From contig BRON01000020.1 in the NCBI GenBank assembly GCA_024345305.1, positions 124,001 through 188,000 on the forward strand: a stretch of 64,000 bases of DNA. The letters run 5' to 3'. The stretch comes from Mrakia gelida. Lineage: Eukaryota; Basidiomycota; Tremellomycetes; Cystofilobasidiales; Mrakiaceae. Position numbers and translations under genes: made by a program. The notes beneath the pieces were generated by a model. That model saw nothing but the letters and a program-made list of their open reading frames with translations, had not been told where the DNA came from and did not search any database. This document shows positions 54,080 through 64,000 of the stretch, in pieces (positions within the stretch are counted from its first letter, which is position 1; every line of letters starts with the position of its first letter).

Positions 54080-54761
54080 CTGAAGATCTGCGAGAGGTGA
54101 AATCAGCCAAACGGTCAGAGAAAGAGGGCCAGAGCGAAAGAACTCGACGACGCGTTCGCTTTCGCTCGGGTCTGACTTCCGTCTCTTCTCCGCTCTTCCA
54201 GTGACAGAAAAACTTCTGAAGACGCCATGTTTTTTCAACCCTCACCCACCGGATATGCTCCTTTTCCATGAACCTCCCTCTGCAGGCGAAAGAGCCAAGA
54301 GGTTTGATCTCGTTTGTGCTCGAGGAGTCTCGAACCGGAGCCAGATCACGACGCGTCCGCTTATTCTTCTTCGGTTCCCTCACTTCGCAAGCAAACCAAA
54401 GAAGCTCTTGAGGAACCCCCAACCCTCAAAGCTACGGAGACTCCGAGGGACACTGAGACGCTATTAAACCTGTTTCCGTCGAGGGGGCTCGAAGGGGAGG
54501 GTCAAATACGCAAACACTCGAGCGAGAGTCTTCGATCAATTCGTTGTTTCGTTCTTCGTTCGCGCCGCTCTTGCCCGTTCGAACTGAGCAGCTTTGCACG
54601 AGGTCGGCCCTACGAGACTTCGAGTATGGATGTGGGAGGCGAATCTGGTGAGATCGCGCGAGAAATAGCCAGCGAAATCGAGCTCCAACGCTCCTCCATC
54701 TCGCTCGTCGCGTCCTCTCCCCCTCCCTCTTCTTCGCACCCAACCGAACTTCCCCTCTTCT

Positions 54762-56722
54762 TCAGTGCGCCGGTCTGAACACCACCTTCCTCACCTCCCT
54801 CTTCTCGAACAGCCTATACGCCTCGGGCGCGTCTTTCAGCTCCATCCAATGGCTCACGAACCCGCTTCCCGACTCGGCTCCCTCCTGCGCGAGGAAGAGA
54901 TCCTTGTTGCGACGAAGGACCTCGAGAGCTTCAGGGAAAGTCGACCGAACGGGACAACGACCAAAAGAGCAGCGGAGGTTGAGGTCGTAGGCTTGGGGAC
55001 CGGAGATGAGGGAGGGAGCGGAGTGGACACCTGCGAGGACGAATGAGGAGAGGCGTTCGACGCGTTTGGGTTAGAAGGGGTGAAACGAAGGGAGAAGAGG
55101 AGGAGGAGATAAGAGCATATGAACTCACCGACGGAGGAGATGAATCCGAATGGACGGACCAGAGAGAGGGCGAGATCGTAGGCGGATTTGTTGCTGATGA
55201 TAGCGACGCGTCGAACGAGGAGGGAGAGGTCAGCGAGCCACTTCTCCACGCGACTCGATACAATGCGCTCGCGGGAGATAGGAATGGAGACGTTCAACTC
55301 ACCCGACAATCTCCAAAATAGCATCAGCTCCTCGACCTTCCGTTCGACCCTTGATGATCTCGAGCGCGCTCTGAGCTCCCACGGAGTTCAGGTTGATCGG
55401 GATCGCACCGTGCCGAGCAGCTTGATCGAGACGCTCTTGGACGCTGGAAGGACGCAGATAGGGTTAAGGAAGATCGCAAGCATAAACGGAATTCTTCGAA
55501 GAGGGATGGGGGACGGAAGGAGGGAGCGAAACTGACCTGTCGACCGCATAAAGGTTTCCCTTCGACGTCCATTCCGCTGAGCTCGTGATGGCACAGATCC
55601 CTACAGGACCACATCCGATGACTACGACGATAGCTGAAGCTCGATCCTCAGCTGTTGGGAAAGCATTCAACGCGTTCATCGACGCGTGATGACCCTGCGA
55701 GCGAGTGAACGGACGAAGAGGGAAGCGAGTCAGCGACACGATTGAGGATCGAAGAGGAAGCAAAGAAAGACGAGACGAACTGTAGGCATGATATCTCCCA
55801 TCGTCACGAGCAACTCTTCCGGTAGGTCTGGAGGAGCGAGGAGGAGAGTCGAGCCTAAGAGAAGAGAAGCAAGATCAGTTTCGTTCGACGTTCATCCGGA
55901 CGCGTCGCGAGAAACTCACCTCCCATCGGACAACGAACGTATCCAGCTTGCCCACCGTCGAGCCCAGGACTGCCAAACAGTTGGCTCTTCACACATCGAG
56001 AGCTCATCTTCTTGTCACAGTAGTAGCAAGCTCCACAATTCGTGGTGAAGGGAGAGACGACTCGATCTCCGATTTTGAAGTTGACGACGGAAGGGTGGAG
56101 GTCGGTGATGATTCCGGTCCATTCGTGGCCCTGTCAAGATAGGAGAGAGCATGAACGGAAGTCAGTACGTGAGGTCGCCTCGGAAGGAAGGGGGGTCGAC
56201 TCGACAAAGATCGCGAGGAGGGTCGACGGAGGGCGAGCGAGACGGAGTCGCGAGAAAGACACCGCGAGGAGGGAGGAGAGCGAAAAGAGTAAAGAGGACG
56301 GCGAGAACTCACCATGATGAAGCCAGGGGTCGCCTCCTCTGCTCCTCGGTAGAGATGCAGATCTGAGCCACAGAGAGCTGTCGCGAGGACTCTGCAAGAA
56401 AGAAGGAAGGATGGAGAGGTGAGCTTCGGTTCATTCAGCTTCGTACCTCTTTCCTTCTGCTGGGCTTCCAGTAGAGGAAGCCCGACCCAGACCACCATGA
56501 ACCAGCATGGCTATGATACTCTCAGCCCAGTCTGAAGGAGTCTCGGTCGCCTGGGTGTCGAAGGAGAGCAAGGGCGAGAGAGAGGGAAGGAAGGGCTGAA
56601 GCTCACTTTACGATCACGTCTCCTTCGTTCTCGACGATAGGGATGGGTCGCTCTTCGACGGTGATGATTCCGGTGCCTCCGTAGACGACAGCTTGCATCG
56701 TTTTGATCGGTCCAGCGGTCAT
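54762..56722 (-). CDS. Zinc-dependent medium-chain dehydrogenase (alcohol dehydrogenase-like)
   Basis: This NAD(P)-dependent MDR enzyme would oxidise an alcohol or a formaldehyde/glutathione-type adduct; the substrate is not predictable. Read on the minus strand it starts MTAGPIKTMQAVVYGGTG (a second Met is at 56698). The catalytic zinc ligands are visible as ALCGSDLHLYRG and MGHEWTGII. The structural zinc lobe is CGACYYCDKKMSSRC, with all four Cys. The Rossmann fold carries VVVIGCGPVGICAI near 55605. It ends WMELKDAPEAYRLFEKREVR...FRPAH at the TGA. About nine exons are predicted. The first intron (about 56394-56605) is twice the local norm. It is divergent from the DUF4112 gene and tandem to the HMG-box gene. 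Family assignment is firm. Confidence 0.9.
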
Positions 56723-57257
56723 TTTGGTGAGAGAAAGGAAGAGGGAAGGGAGGGAGGACGAGGTCGACGTTGAAGGTCAAAAAGTGAGTGGTCGGAACGA
56801 AGTCCGAAGAGAGATCGAAGGCGTCACAGCCAGGATAAGAATCAGCAGACGAAGGAAGGCGTCGATGGGAAGGGTCTTCGGTGTGAGCTGTGAGATTAAA
56901 GAGGTGGGTAGAGGACGAGAGAGCTGACGAAAAGGAGGGCAGGAGCAAAAGATGGTCAGCTTCATTCGAGTTGAGCTCGACGTCCTTCCCTTGATCTCCC
57001 TCCCTCCCAGAGCCTTCACACTCACTCTTACGAATCCTTCGTTGTTTAATGGACTGGTTGAGTTCTCTTCGAAGAGTGGGAGGAGTGAAAAATTGTCTCT
57101 GAGGCCGTTGGGGGGCGAAACGAGGCGGCCACTCCTCTCGAAACTGGGAGCTGGATGACGCTCGTCGACTTCCCTCCGACTCCCATTCTCCCTCCCTCCC
57201 AAGCCCTTCTCCCTTCCCAAACAGCCTCCCAAGAGATAAGATCAAAAGATCAAAAGC
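56723..57257. promoter_or_regulatory. Divergent promoter between the dehydrogenase and DUF4112 genes
   Basis: About 535 bases. The half near the dehydrogenase is purine-rich on the plus strand, i.e. a pyrimidine-rich leader for the minus-strand gene. Splice-like signals (GGTCAGC near 56953) may mark a 5'UTR intron. No gene is recognised. Confidence 0.45.
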
Positions 57258-58807
57258 ATGGCATTCATAGCAAAGAAGGTTGGAAGCAAGATCACCAAAG
57301 GTGAGCCATCAGAACGAAGCAGGATCGAACCATCGAAGGAAGCGGAGGAGCTCACCCTTTCCACTTCCCTTCCTCCTCCCCAGGTGTCTTTGAATCTCAT
57401 CTGGCTGCCTTCGAGCCCGTAGACCCTCTGTACGAGGAGACCATCGATGCGAGGTTCGTCCTTTTCGCGCTTTAGAGAAGCAACCGCCTGGCTGACTTGC
57501 TTTTTTCGCTCTTTGCAGGGGAAAGAAGAAGCGAGTGAGGGTGAGCTCAGATCCCTCCCTCCTGCTCCCTCCTTCCCTTCCTTTCTTCAGGGTACCACAC
57601 GAGCTCACGTAGCTGACCTCCGCTCTCCATCTACCCTCACAGCGTCAACTCCCTCGTTCGTCCAACTTTCTCGCTCTCTCGATCCTCGTCCACCTCGAGA
57701 ATCTCGTTCAACTAACACAGCCCCGTTGCTCCCTCTCCCTCCTCCCTCGTCCTTCCGTCCTCGTCGTCGCAACAGCTGGCCTGACTCCACGAGATACGAA
57801 GATCTTACAGAAGGGTGAGGAGCTATTCCCTTCGCCTCTCTCTACGAGGTCATGAGCCTTCTCTGACCTGGAAGCGAAGGCTGACCTCTCGCTCCTCCTC
57901 CCTTTCATCCCTCGCCGCCAGTCAAGAAGAGAGCGCACTACCTTGACAAGGGAATCTCGCTCTGTGGTTTCCAAGTCGGATGGACGTTCTTCATCGGCCT
58001 CATTCCCTTCCTCGGTGATATCATCGACATCCTGCGTGAGTTTGCCCTCTCTTTCCCGCTCGCTGAGTCGTCTGCCTATGCTCCCGAACGCGTCGAGCTC
58101 ACGGTTCTGTCCTTCCCTCGCTCGTCGTTCTTCGACAGTCAACCACAACCTCATCGTCAAGAAAGCGAAACAAGCAGAGCTTCCTGATTGGCTTGTCAAC
58201 CAGATGGTTCGTTTTGGGACTCGTTCCTTTGTTTCGTCTTCGCCAGCGAAGCTGATCTCAACGCGCCGTTTCGGCTTTCCTTTCTCTGCTACAGATCCTC
58301 AACAACACCGTCTCAGCCGGCTTCGGTGCGATTCCTTTCTTCGGAGACATCATCCTAGGAATCTGGAAAGCCAACAGTCGAAACGCTCACTTGCTCGAAG
58401 AGTTCCTCGCGTGAGTTCAAGTCGTCCCACCTCTCGGTCGTCTCGCGGCCTCGTCAACTCTTCGCGACGGTCTCTCTCCTCGCCTCACGTCATCTCCTCT
58501 CCTTGCCCTGCTTCTTTACTGAATATCCCTCCACACCCTTCGTTTCCTTCTCTCCTCTAGCCTCCGAGGTCAACAAACGCCCTACATCGATCCCAACCAC
58601 CGAAACCATCCTCCCCCGACAGCTTCCTCCTCCCACCAAGCTCCTCCTCACATTCCTCGCCGCCCAGATGGGACGCAAGCGCCTCTCCAGCCGGGACAGC
58701 AGCATCAGCAACCGCAGAAGAAGAAGGGGAGCTGGTTTGATGGACTGCCTGGGTCGGGAGGGAAGAAGAACGAGGGAGGATCAGCGACGGGAGGGGGGAT
58801 GGTTTGA
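57258..58807 (+). CDS. DUF4112 family membrane protein
   Basis: DUF4112 proteins occur widely in fungi and bacteria without an assigned function. About eight exons encode roughly 260 residues. The family pattern is clear: FEPVDPLYEETIDARGKKKR, then LPPGLTPRDTKIL assembled across an intron, VKKRAHYLDKGISLCGFQVG, the hydrophobic GWTFFIGLIPFLGDIIDILL, LIVKKAKQAELPDWLVNQM, NTVSAGFGAIPFFGDIILGI and KANSRNAHLLEEFLALRG. The two hydrophobic segments with a shared IPxxGD motif are likely membrane-embedded helices. The C-terminal tail is Pro/Gln/Gly-rich and fungal-specific. The exon holding LTPRD is short, and its donor (GTTCGT after CGTCAACTCCCTC) was chosen because it restores the family sequence. 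Confidence 0.9.
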
Positions 58808-59884
58808 GAGGGAGGTTGAGTTGCGAGAAGAAGGTCGGAGATAGTTTCGCTGACTCTCAGTGAAAGTTGTCTATGTGATGGAGAACCACGAGGAAGAGAG
58901 AACGAGCAACCTCGTCGCGAAGACGCGTCCTTCGCTCGAACTCACGGGCCCCCCCTCCCTGCCTCCCGTTCTCCTCCTCGCACGAACGTTCTCCCATCAA
59001 GCCGAGATTATTCACTGCTTGCCTGTTCCGGTTCCCTCTTGTCCCCAACCTAAACCTCGATACCGATCGAGGAAGGTTTGCCTTCGCTCGAGGCCTCTCT
59101 GTTTGTTTTGCTTTTAGCTTCGAAGCCTGTCGCGTTCTGTCGTCGATAAGGTATACCTCCGGCTACTGTAATCAATCAAGAGTGCTTGCATGCATGACAG
59201 AGAAGGTTGAGATCAAGAGGAAGGTCCTGACCTGGTGGTGAGCAAAGCTTATCGAGCGAGAAAGCCAAACCTGTTTGCGAGTGGGTTGGTTCGAGAGAGC
59301 TCGGAACCGCCCGACGTTTGTTGATTGATTGAAAGTGAAGCTCGGGTGCCTGAACCTTTCTAGAGCGGTGACGAGATTTTTTGGTAGGTGCTGGAAGATG
59401 GACGCCGTTGAGTGGCCGCCTCGGGAAAAGCAAAGCGAAGCGAGAGGTTGAGAGAGGGAAGGTCACGTCGGATCGGATCGAGCGCTAGCGAGCTGGTCTT
59501 CTTTCCTCGCGATGCTGAGTAGGTTGCTGAGAGTCGGGAGGGTTCGGAAATTGCAAAACAAGAGGTGGAAAGACTACATATGAATGTTCAAGATCTAGAT
59601 CGTCCCCGCTCGTACTCAAAGAGTCTCTGAAAAGACGACGACGCGTCGTTCGAATGTCCGTTCCCTTCTCTCCTCACCATCTCAGCTGTCCGATCTCAAT
59701 TCAGCGAAGGAAGAAGTGTCTTCCATGTGGTCGTAAGGGAGGGGAAGGCGGAAAGCCCGTCGATGAGGGATCCGCTGAGCACGAGGGAGAGGGAGGAATC
59801 GGGGTCAGAGCGAACGAAGGCGGGAGGGCAACAGGATTCGAGGAGCAAGAGCCAGACCAACTCACAAGCATGTCCGAATATCGA
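58808..59884. other. Convergent spacer without a recognised gene
   Basis: About 1.08 kb between two convergent stops. It has AT-richer patches (59000-59200, 59540-59600), a GCATGCATG string near 59189 and GACGCGTC near 58922 and at 59640. A plus-strand frame at 59654-59956 runs antisense into the SUMO-like gene and looks like a shadow. I see no tRNA and no repeat family. Confidence 0.5.
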
Positions 59885-61160
59885 TCAATCCTCCTCCGCC
59901 TTCCTCTGCGTCACCTCGAGCACCGACCCATCCTTCATCCCCACCGACTCAACTGACTCGAATCCGCCAACCTCCCACCTCTCCTCCTCCTCGTTCTCGA
60001 ACTCGAACGACAGCGTCCCAACCTCAGCCTCGATAGTGTCGGCGTACGCTTGGAAGACCTTCGCCATGGAAGTTTTGGCCTTGACGCTGAAGAAAGTTGG
60101 TTCAGTATCTTCGCCAGCCCTGCGTCGAGAGGATCGAAAGAAAGACAGGCAAGCGAGGGGGCGTTCGTCAGCGGGCGGAAAGAGATCTCGAAGACCTTTT
60201 TGAATCGAGGTGGAACTGATACGTACGGTTTCACTCCAACGTTGAACTTGCTCTTCTTAGGTGTTTCATCGCGAGAGACAGAAGATGAAGGACCGGCCTG
60301 GGGTTGTTCTGGGACGGCGGGAGCTGAGGGACGCGAAGGAGGGGAGGAAGGTCTCTGTTCGGGCGGAGGAGAGGGTTCTGCTGCTGCTGGTGGAGCGGGA
60401 GGTTGGGATGGAGGTGCTGCTGATGGATCAAACATGGAAAGAGCGAGAATGAGGTTCTGAAAGGAGGAGAGGGACGAATGAACAAGACGCGCGCGACGGT
60501 GGACGAACCAGGGATCTCTGGTGCTTCTGCTGGAAGAAAAGCAGAGGGAAACTGGTCAGCTTCTACAATACGAGATGAGATTAGTGATTGTTGAGGAGAC
60601 TCACGTTCCTCAGCCTTCGCACGACTAGGTCCAGCCTGAGGGATCTGGCTCGAGCTCGCACTCGCGTTTCGTTCAGGCTGACTTCGACTATCCTCCTCCG
60701 TCGTCGTCGTCGTCGTCGTGCTCTCCCTCTTTCTCTTCGCAGGACGGTCGTTCTCCCCACTCTGGATCCCAACTTCAATCTGAAGCGGCGAGGATCCTAC
60801 TCTGGCGCCGTAGAAGCTCATGGCGTTGGACCAGACGAGAGGGAGGTCGGCGAGTCGAGCGTTGTCGATGGTGAAGAGGAAAGACGAGTCGTCCACGTCA
60901 GCGAGTCCGACCAGTCCTTCTTCGCTCTTGAGGAAGTTGATAGCTTGCTCTATGAGAGAAGACAAGGGAGGTAAGGAGAGATCAGAGGAACGAGGAGGGA
61001 AGAGGGTGAGCTCGGAAGAAAGAAGGGAGGGAAGGAGGGACGAGCTGAGCTTTGAGCTCGTTGGACGCACAGCTCGAGTTTCGTAGACGACGCCGATGAC
61101 TCTCTCCGGGATGAGGTTGCTGTCGATATAGGTGTAGATGCAGCAGGTTGACGAGGCCAT
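59885..61160 (-). CDS. Protein with a C-terminal SUMO-like domain, N-terminus not recognised
   Basis: The first exon (MASSTCCIYTYIDSNLIPER) and second (INFLKSEEGLVGLADVDDSS; DNARLADLPLVWSNAMSFYG) belong to no family I know. A Lys/Arg NLS-like PAKRKRE and Thr/Ser-rich linker follow. The last exons read KKSKFNVGVKP joined to AGEDTEPTFFSVKAKTSMAK and VFQAYADTIEAEVGTLSFEF, ending VESVGMKDGSVLEVTQ. That order (beta strand, KxKTxMxKVFxAY helix, GxLxFxF strand, SVGMxDGxxLEV) is the SUMO/Rad60 ubiquitin-like fold. No C-terminal di-Gly is present, so it would be a non-conjugated domain as in Rad60/Nip45. The join near 60450 does not hold frame: the exon containing MFDPSAAPPSQPP needs phase 0 while the preceding donors are phase 1. 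It may be one gene with an unseen exon, or two genes. Confidence 0.6.
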
Positions 61161-61800
61161 GTCCGGAGAGGAGACTCCAGCTTGAGACGAGGGAGGGGGA
61201 GGGAAGGGAAGGAGGTGAGGTGGCGAGGTCGGCTGTCAGCGAAGAAGGACCAAGATGTCACCTTCGGAAGGACTGACGACTTTTCGACAAGCTAGAGAGA
61301 GGACTTACTCTTATCTCGAGCTACTAGGCCGTGGAGGTTCTGGAAAAAGGCGGGTGGGCGGTACGAGCTTGGGACGGGAGGGGAAGGGAGGAACAGCTTC
61401 GAAAGTTGAGCTTCGAGTTCAGGCGGGTTGATCCCTGGACGACCATTTCCCAGTATACATGCGACTAGCGAAGCCCTCTCAATCTTATCCAATCCACCAA
61501 CGAGCGGACCGAAAACGAAACAAGAAGGTCTGCTTCCGACCTACTTGGGACGTTCGAGAGGCTTCATGATGGAGGATTGGAGCCAGTTGATTGGGAGGAC
61601 GCGAGTCGAGTCGAGTCGCTCAACAGAAAGTTTGACTCGGTTCCCTTTCGCTTGCGTCCTCGCTCCAGCCACCTACCTGCATGTACAAAGAGAGTGGCTC
61701 GTCGCACTGAAGAGCGAGGGGAGGGACTCTAGCGACTCGACTGCTGGCGAGCTTTCTCGTCGCTTTTGAACCTTTGTCCTCGAAAGCGGAAGGCTCAAGA
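61161..61800 (-). promoter_or_regulatory. Upstream region of the SUMO-like gene
   Basis: About 640 bases between two tandem minus-strand genes. It has pyrimidine-rich leader sequence near the SUMO-like start and otherwise nothing distinct; no exon is recognised. Confidence 0.45.
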
Positions 61801-64000
61801 TCATAGCATATCCATCTTGGCGATCGGGACTCGGTAGTTGGGAAGAGTCCAGTACCTGGAGACGAGAGAAAAACAGTCCGTCAGTATTCGAGAGAACGAA
61901 CGAGAGCACGCGACGACGAAAAGCAAGACGCGACGACTCACTTTCTTCGAACACCCTTCCAAACCTCCTCCTTCACCTCCTCCTCCATCCTCAGATCGTA
62001 CCACTCCACACTCCCTACACCAACCTCCCGAAGGTGCAGAGCAGAGAGGGAGGTGTAGACTGCCGAACGCGAAGTCGAGTCGGAAAGGAAAGGAACGGAA
62101 AGTCAGAACGACGAGACGACGCGTGATGAACGACGATTCGAAAGAAAGATCGAGAACTGACCATCGTGGAACGTCGCATTAGTAGCTCCAAGTCCATGGA
62201 AGAACGAGAACCGCGATTCGGGTCCGGCGAGAAGGTTGGGGAGGTGCTGGAAGAAGGCTTTGAGCTCGTCGTATCCTTCCGAGAAGGTGTCGAAGTAGAT
62301 GATGTCGAACCCTCCCTCCTCGTAGATCGCACCGCTCTCCTCCTCAACCCAATCTTGCCACTTCCCTTTGAGGACTCGCCTGTGGGACGAAAGACGAGGA
62401 GAGTCAGCGAGGAAAACGCGCGACGAGAACGAGCGAAGAGCTGAAGACGAACAGGTTGGGCTTGTTCTCCGTCGTCCATCCCGTCAATTCCATGTGCTCG
62501 AGAACGGAAGGGTGAGGTTCGATGATGGTGTGGATGAGAGGTGAAGGTGAGAGTTCCTGGAACATCGTGTCGATCTGTGATGGAACGAAAGAGGACGAAG
62601 GGACGCGATCAGATGTTGCTCGTCCGAAGAAAGCTCCGTTGAGTCGCGAGCGCTTCCAGCTTTCGTGCGAGAGCTTCGTCGAGAGCTTCTTTGAGACTGG
62701 TCGTGGATGAACTCACTATTCCGAGTCCGAATCCGACGTTCAACACTCTCAGTCCCTCGCCGTCCTCTCCCTTCATTCCCTCCGTCAACTTCTCGACCGT
62801 CAACCTCATGATCCCCTCCTCCCACCTCATCATCACTCCATCTAAACTCAGACCAGCCAGAACCAGAAGTCGCTGTCAGTCAATAGTCTTCGACTCGTGG
62901 CAGAACAGGAACGAAACGAAACGAGGCGAAACGTCGAACTCACTTCCATCCTCGTCCACGACCCTCTCCCTCCCCTCGTCGTCCTTCAAATAGGTCAACT
63001 TGCTCTCGAGGAACTTGGCGGTGTTTCCAGCCATGGTGTCGGCCTCTCCGTCCTTGAGGACGAGGTGGTTGGGGTTGTCAACGGGCATGAGGAGGGATTT
63101 GGAGGAGAGGAGGGAGAGGAGGAATTCTGATCGGACTCCGTGGGACTGAAGGATGGAGTAGATGGCGGAGTTGTTGAGGGAGAGCGCGATGTCGCTGGGG
63201 CAGTAGCCGAGGATGTCGACTGAGGTGAAAAGAGCAGGACGAAGGTGGAGAAGAGGAGGGAGGGGGAGGGGGGGGGGAGAAGAGGTGAGCTTCGACGATC
63301 TTGACGTTTGCTCTTCTGAAGAGCCGTTTTCGGGCAGGACCCCCCATCAAAGCTCGTCTACGCCTTCCATGTCCCAGAGAAAGAAGTGGAAGATCAAGAA
63401 AGAAAAACGAGAGGACGTACCAGCGTTCCAAACAGCTCCATTCTTAAGCAGTACCTTGACCATCTCGACGTCCTCCCTCTCGGCCGCATAGTGCATAGCA
63501 GTCCATCCCAGCTCGTCCGCATACCAAGCAGGAGCATCGGACTCCTTCAAGAGCTTGAGGACATCCTCGGAAGTCTGAAGAGAAGAATGCAGAGGGCACG
63601 TCAGGACGGAGGAAGGGGACTTGATGTTGAGCTCAAACTTGCGAGCTCAACGACTTTTGGAGCGGAAGGGAAAGAGAGAACGAGACTTGCTCCGTGCTGA
63701 GAAGCGTTGAGGAGAGCGGTACCAGCTTGGACGAGCTCCTCCTCGTCGGTGGTGGGTTGTTGAGAGGTTGAGGCTTCGGCGGACATCTAGGAGGGACGAG
63801 GGAGGGAGGGAAGGAGGGGGAGGAAGGAGCGTAAAGGTCAGCTCGACGAAGGCTCTTCCACACCGCCTGAGAGCGTCTCCTCTCGATCTCAGATGATCAC
63901 GAAGACTTAGATAGAGATGGAAAGGAATTGTTCGCTCACCTCGAGAAGTTGAAGAGCTCTGAGAAGAGAGAAGGGGTCGTGGTCGGTGCCGACCTCTCGA
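61801..64000 (-). CDS. RMT2: RMT2, ankyrin-containing protein arginine N-methyltransferase (5' end off the right edge)
   Basis: Rmt2 adds a delta-N-methyl group to an arginine of ribosomal protein L12 using S-adenosylmethionine. From the right edge, an exon (HDPFSLLRALQLLE) splices to one beginning MSAEASTSQQPTTDEEELVQ. Ankyrin-like repeats follow (ELGWTAMHYAAEREDVEMVK; VDILGYCPSDIALSLNNSAI). The methyltransferase part has GVMMRWEEGIMRLTVEKL, the SAM-binding LRVLNVGFGLGIIDTMFQE, the acidic loop IHTIIEPHPSVLEHM, KGKWQDWV, GFDIIYFDTFSEGYDEL and FSFFHGLG. The stop is the TGA at 61801-61803 after KMDML. If the ATG at 63786 were the start the gene would be complete, but the exon upstream of it reads as coding and ends in a proper GTGAGC donor, so I treat the gene as 5'-truncated by the window. 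Confidence 0.93.

Larger units (their letters stand above)
52880..54761 (-). promoter_or_regulatory. Long upstream region of the HMG-box gene
   Basis: About 1.88 kb, the longest gene-free stretch in the window. It lies between the HMG-box start and the 3' end of the tandem dehydrogenase gene. Long frames exist on the minus strand but lack splice logic and protein-like composition. The region holds three identical TTCCCTTTGAT elements (53405, 53620, 54069) and ACGCGT cores near 53818, 54149 and 54348. Long, factor-dense promoters are known for ste11 and prf1. Confidence 0.6.

Noticed and set aside
53265..54422. A 385-codon open frame on the minus strand upstream of the HMG-box gene
   Set aside because: It has no splice logic, basic low-information composition, no family motif, and lies where all frames are GC-rich and open; promoter sequence is the better reading.
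48138..57258. The region as a mating-type locus
   Set aside because: Only an HMG-box factor is present; no homeodomain pair, pheromone precursor or receptor gene was found in the window, and Prf1/Ste11-type factors are normally outside MAT.
59270..59330. tRNA-like B-box string (GGTTCGAG)
   Set aside because: No matching A box at the right distance, and the flanks do not fold into acceptor, D and anticodon stems.

Overview
The window is nuclear DNA from an intron-dense fungus, most probably a basidiomycete yeast of the Pucciniomycotina (Rhodotorula/Sporobolomyces/Microbotryum-like). The evidence is the gene architecture. Most genes are cut by short introns (about 60-130 nt) with GTGAGT/GTRNGT donors, a CTGAC branch-like element and a CAG acceptor. 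Bases are GC-rich, 5' leaders are pyrimidine-rich, and nearly every predicted protein is a typical fungal family. No mobile element, CRISPR array, rRNA or tRNA gene was recognised. Gene models were assembled by eye across introns, so exon edges are predictions. The listed span runs from start to stop codon and includes introns.

Left third (1-27 kb): a Gln/His-rich unknown protein cut by the left edge (-); NSE4 of the SMC5/6 complex (+); a very long MEI2-like RNA-binding protein (+); a Ure2-like glutathione S-transferase (+); an insulin-degrading-enzyme/Ste23 metalloprotease (-); an IMPACT/UPF0029-family protein (+); an MYND-finger protein (+); an inositol polyphosphate multikinase (+); a second MYND protein with the finger at its C-terminus (-); and an SRP40/Nopp140 nucleolar protein (-).

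Middle (27-48 kb): a SAPS-domain Sit4-phosphatase partner (+); RPA1, the large subunit of replication protein A (+); a single-exon 1028-residue putative mitochondrial helical-repeat protein (-); a SNF2-family ATPase (+); and the cytochrome oxidase assembly factor PET100 (+).

Right third (48-64 kb): a large HMG-box transcription factor of the MATA/Ste11/Prf1 type (-) with a 1.9-kb upstream region; a zinc-dependent medium-chain dehydrogenase (-); a DUF4112 membrane protein (+); a protein ending in a SUMO-like domain (-); and the arginine methyltransferase RMT2 (-), cut by the right edge.

These are housekeeping and regulatory genes, not a functional cluster. The signals most worth a second look are: (i) the HMG-box gene, which has an in-frame TAA followed by about 286 open codons of matching composition and three identical HMG-type sites (TTCCCTTTGAT) in its upstream region; (ii) a palindromic octamer GACGCGTC recurring about thirty times, mostly in introns and spacers; (iii) predicted micro-exons as short as 10 nt; and (iv) the SUMO-like protein, whose central exon junction does not hold frame.
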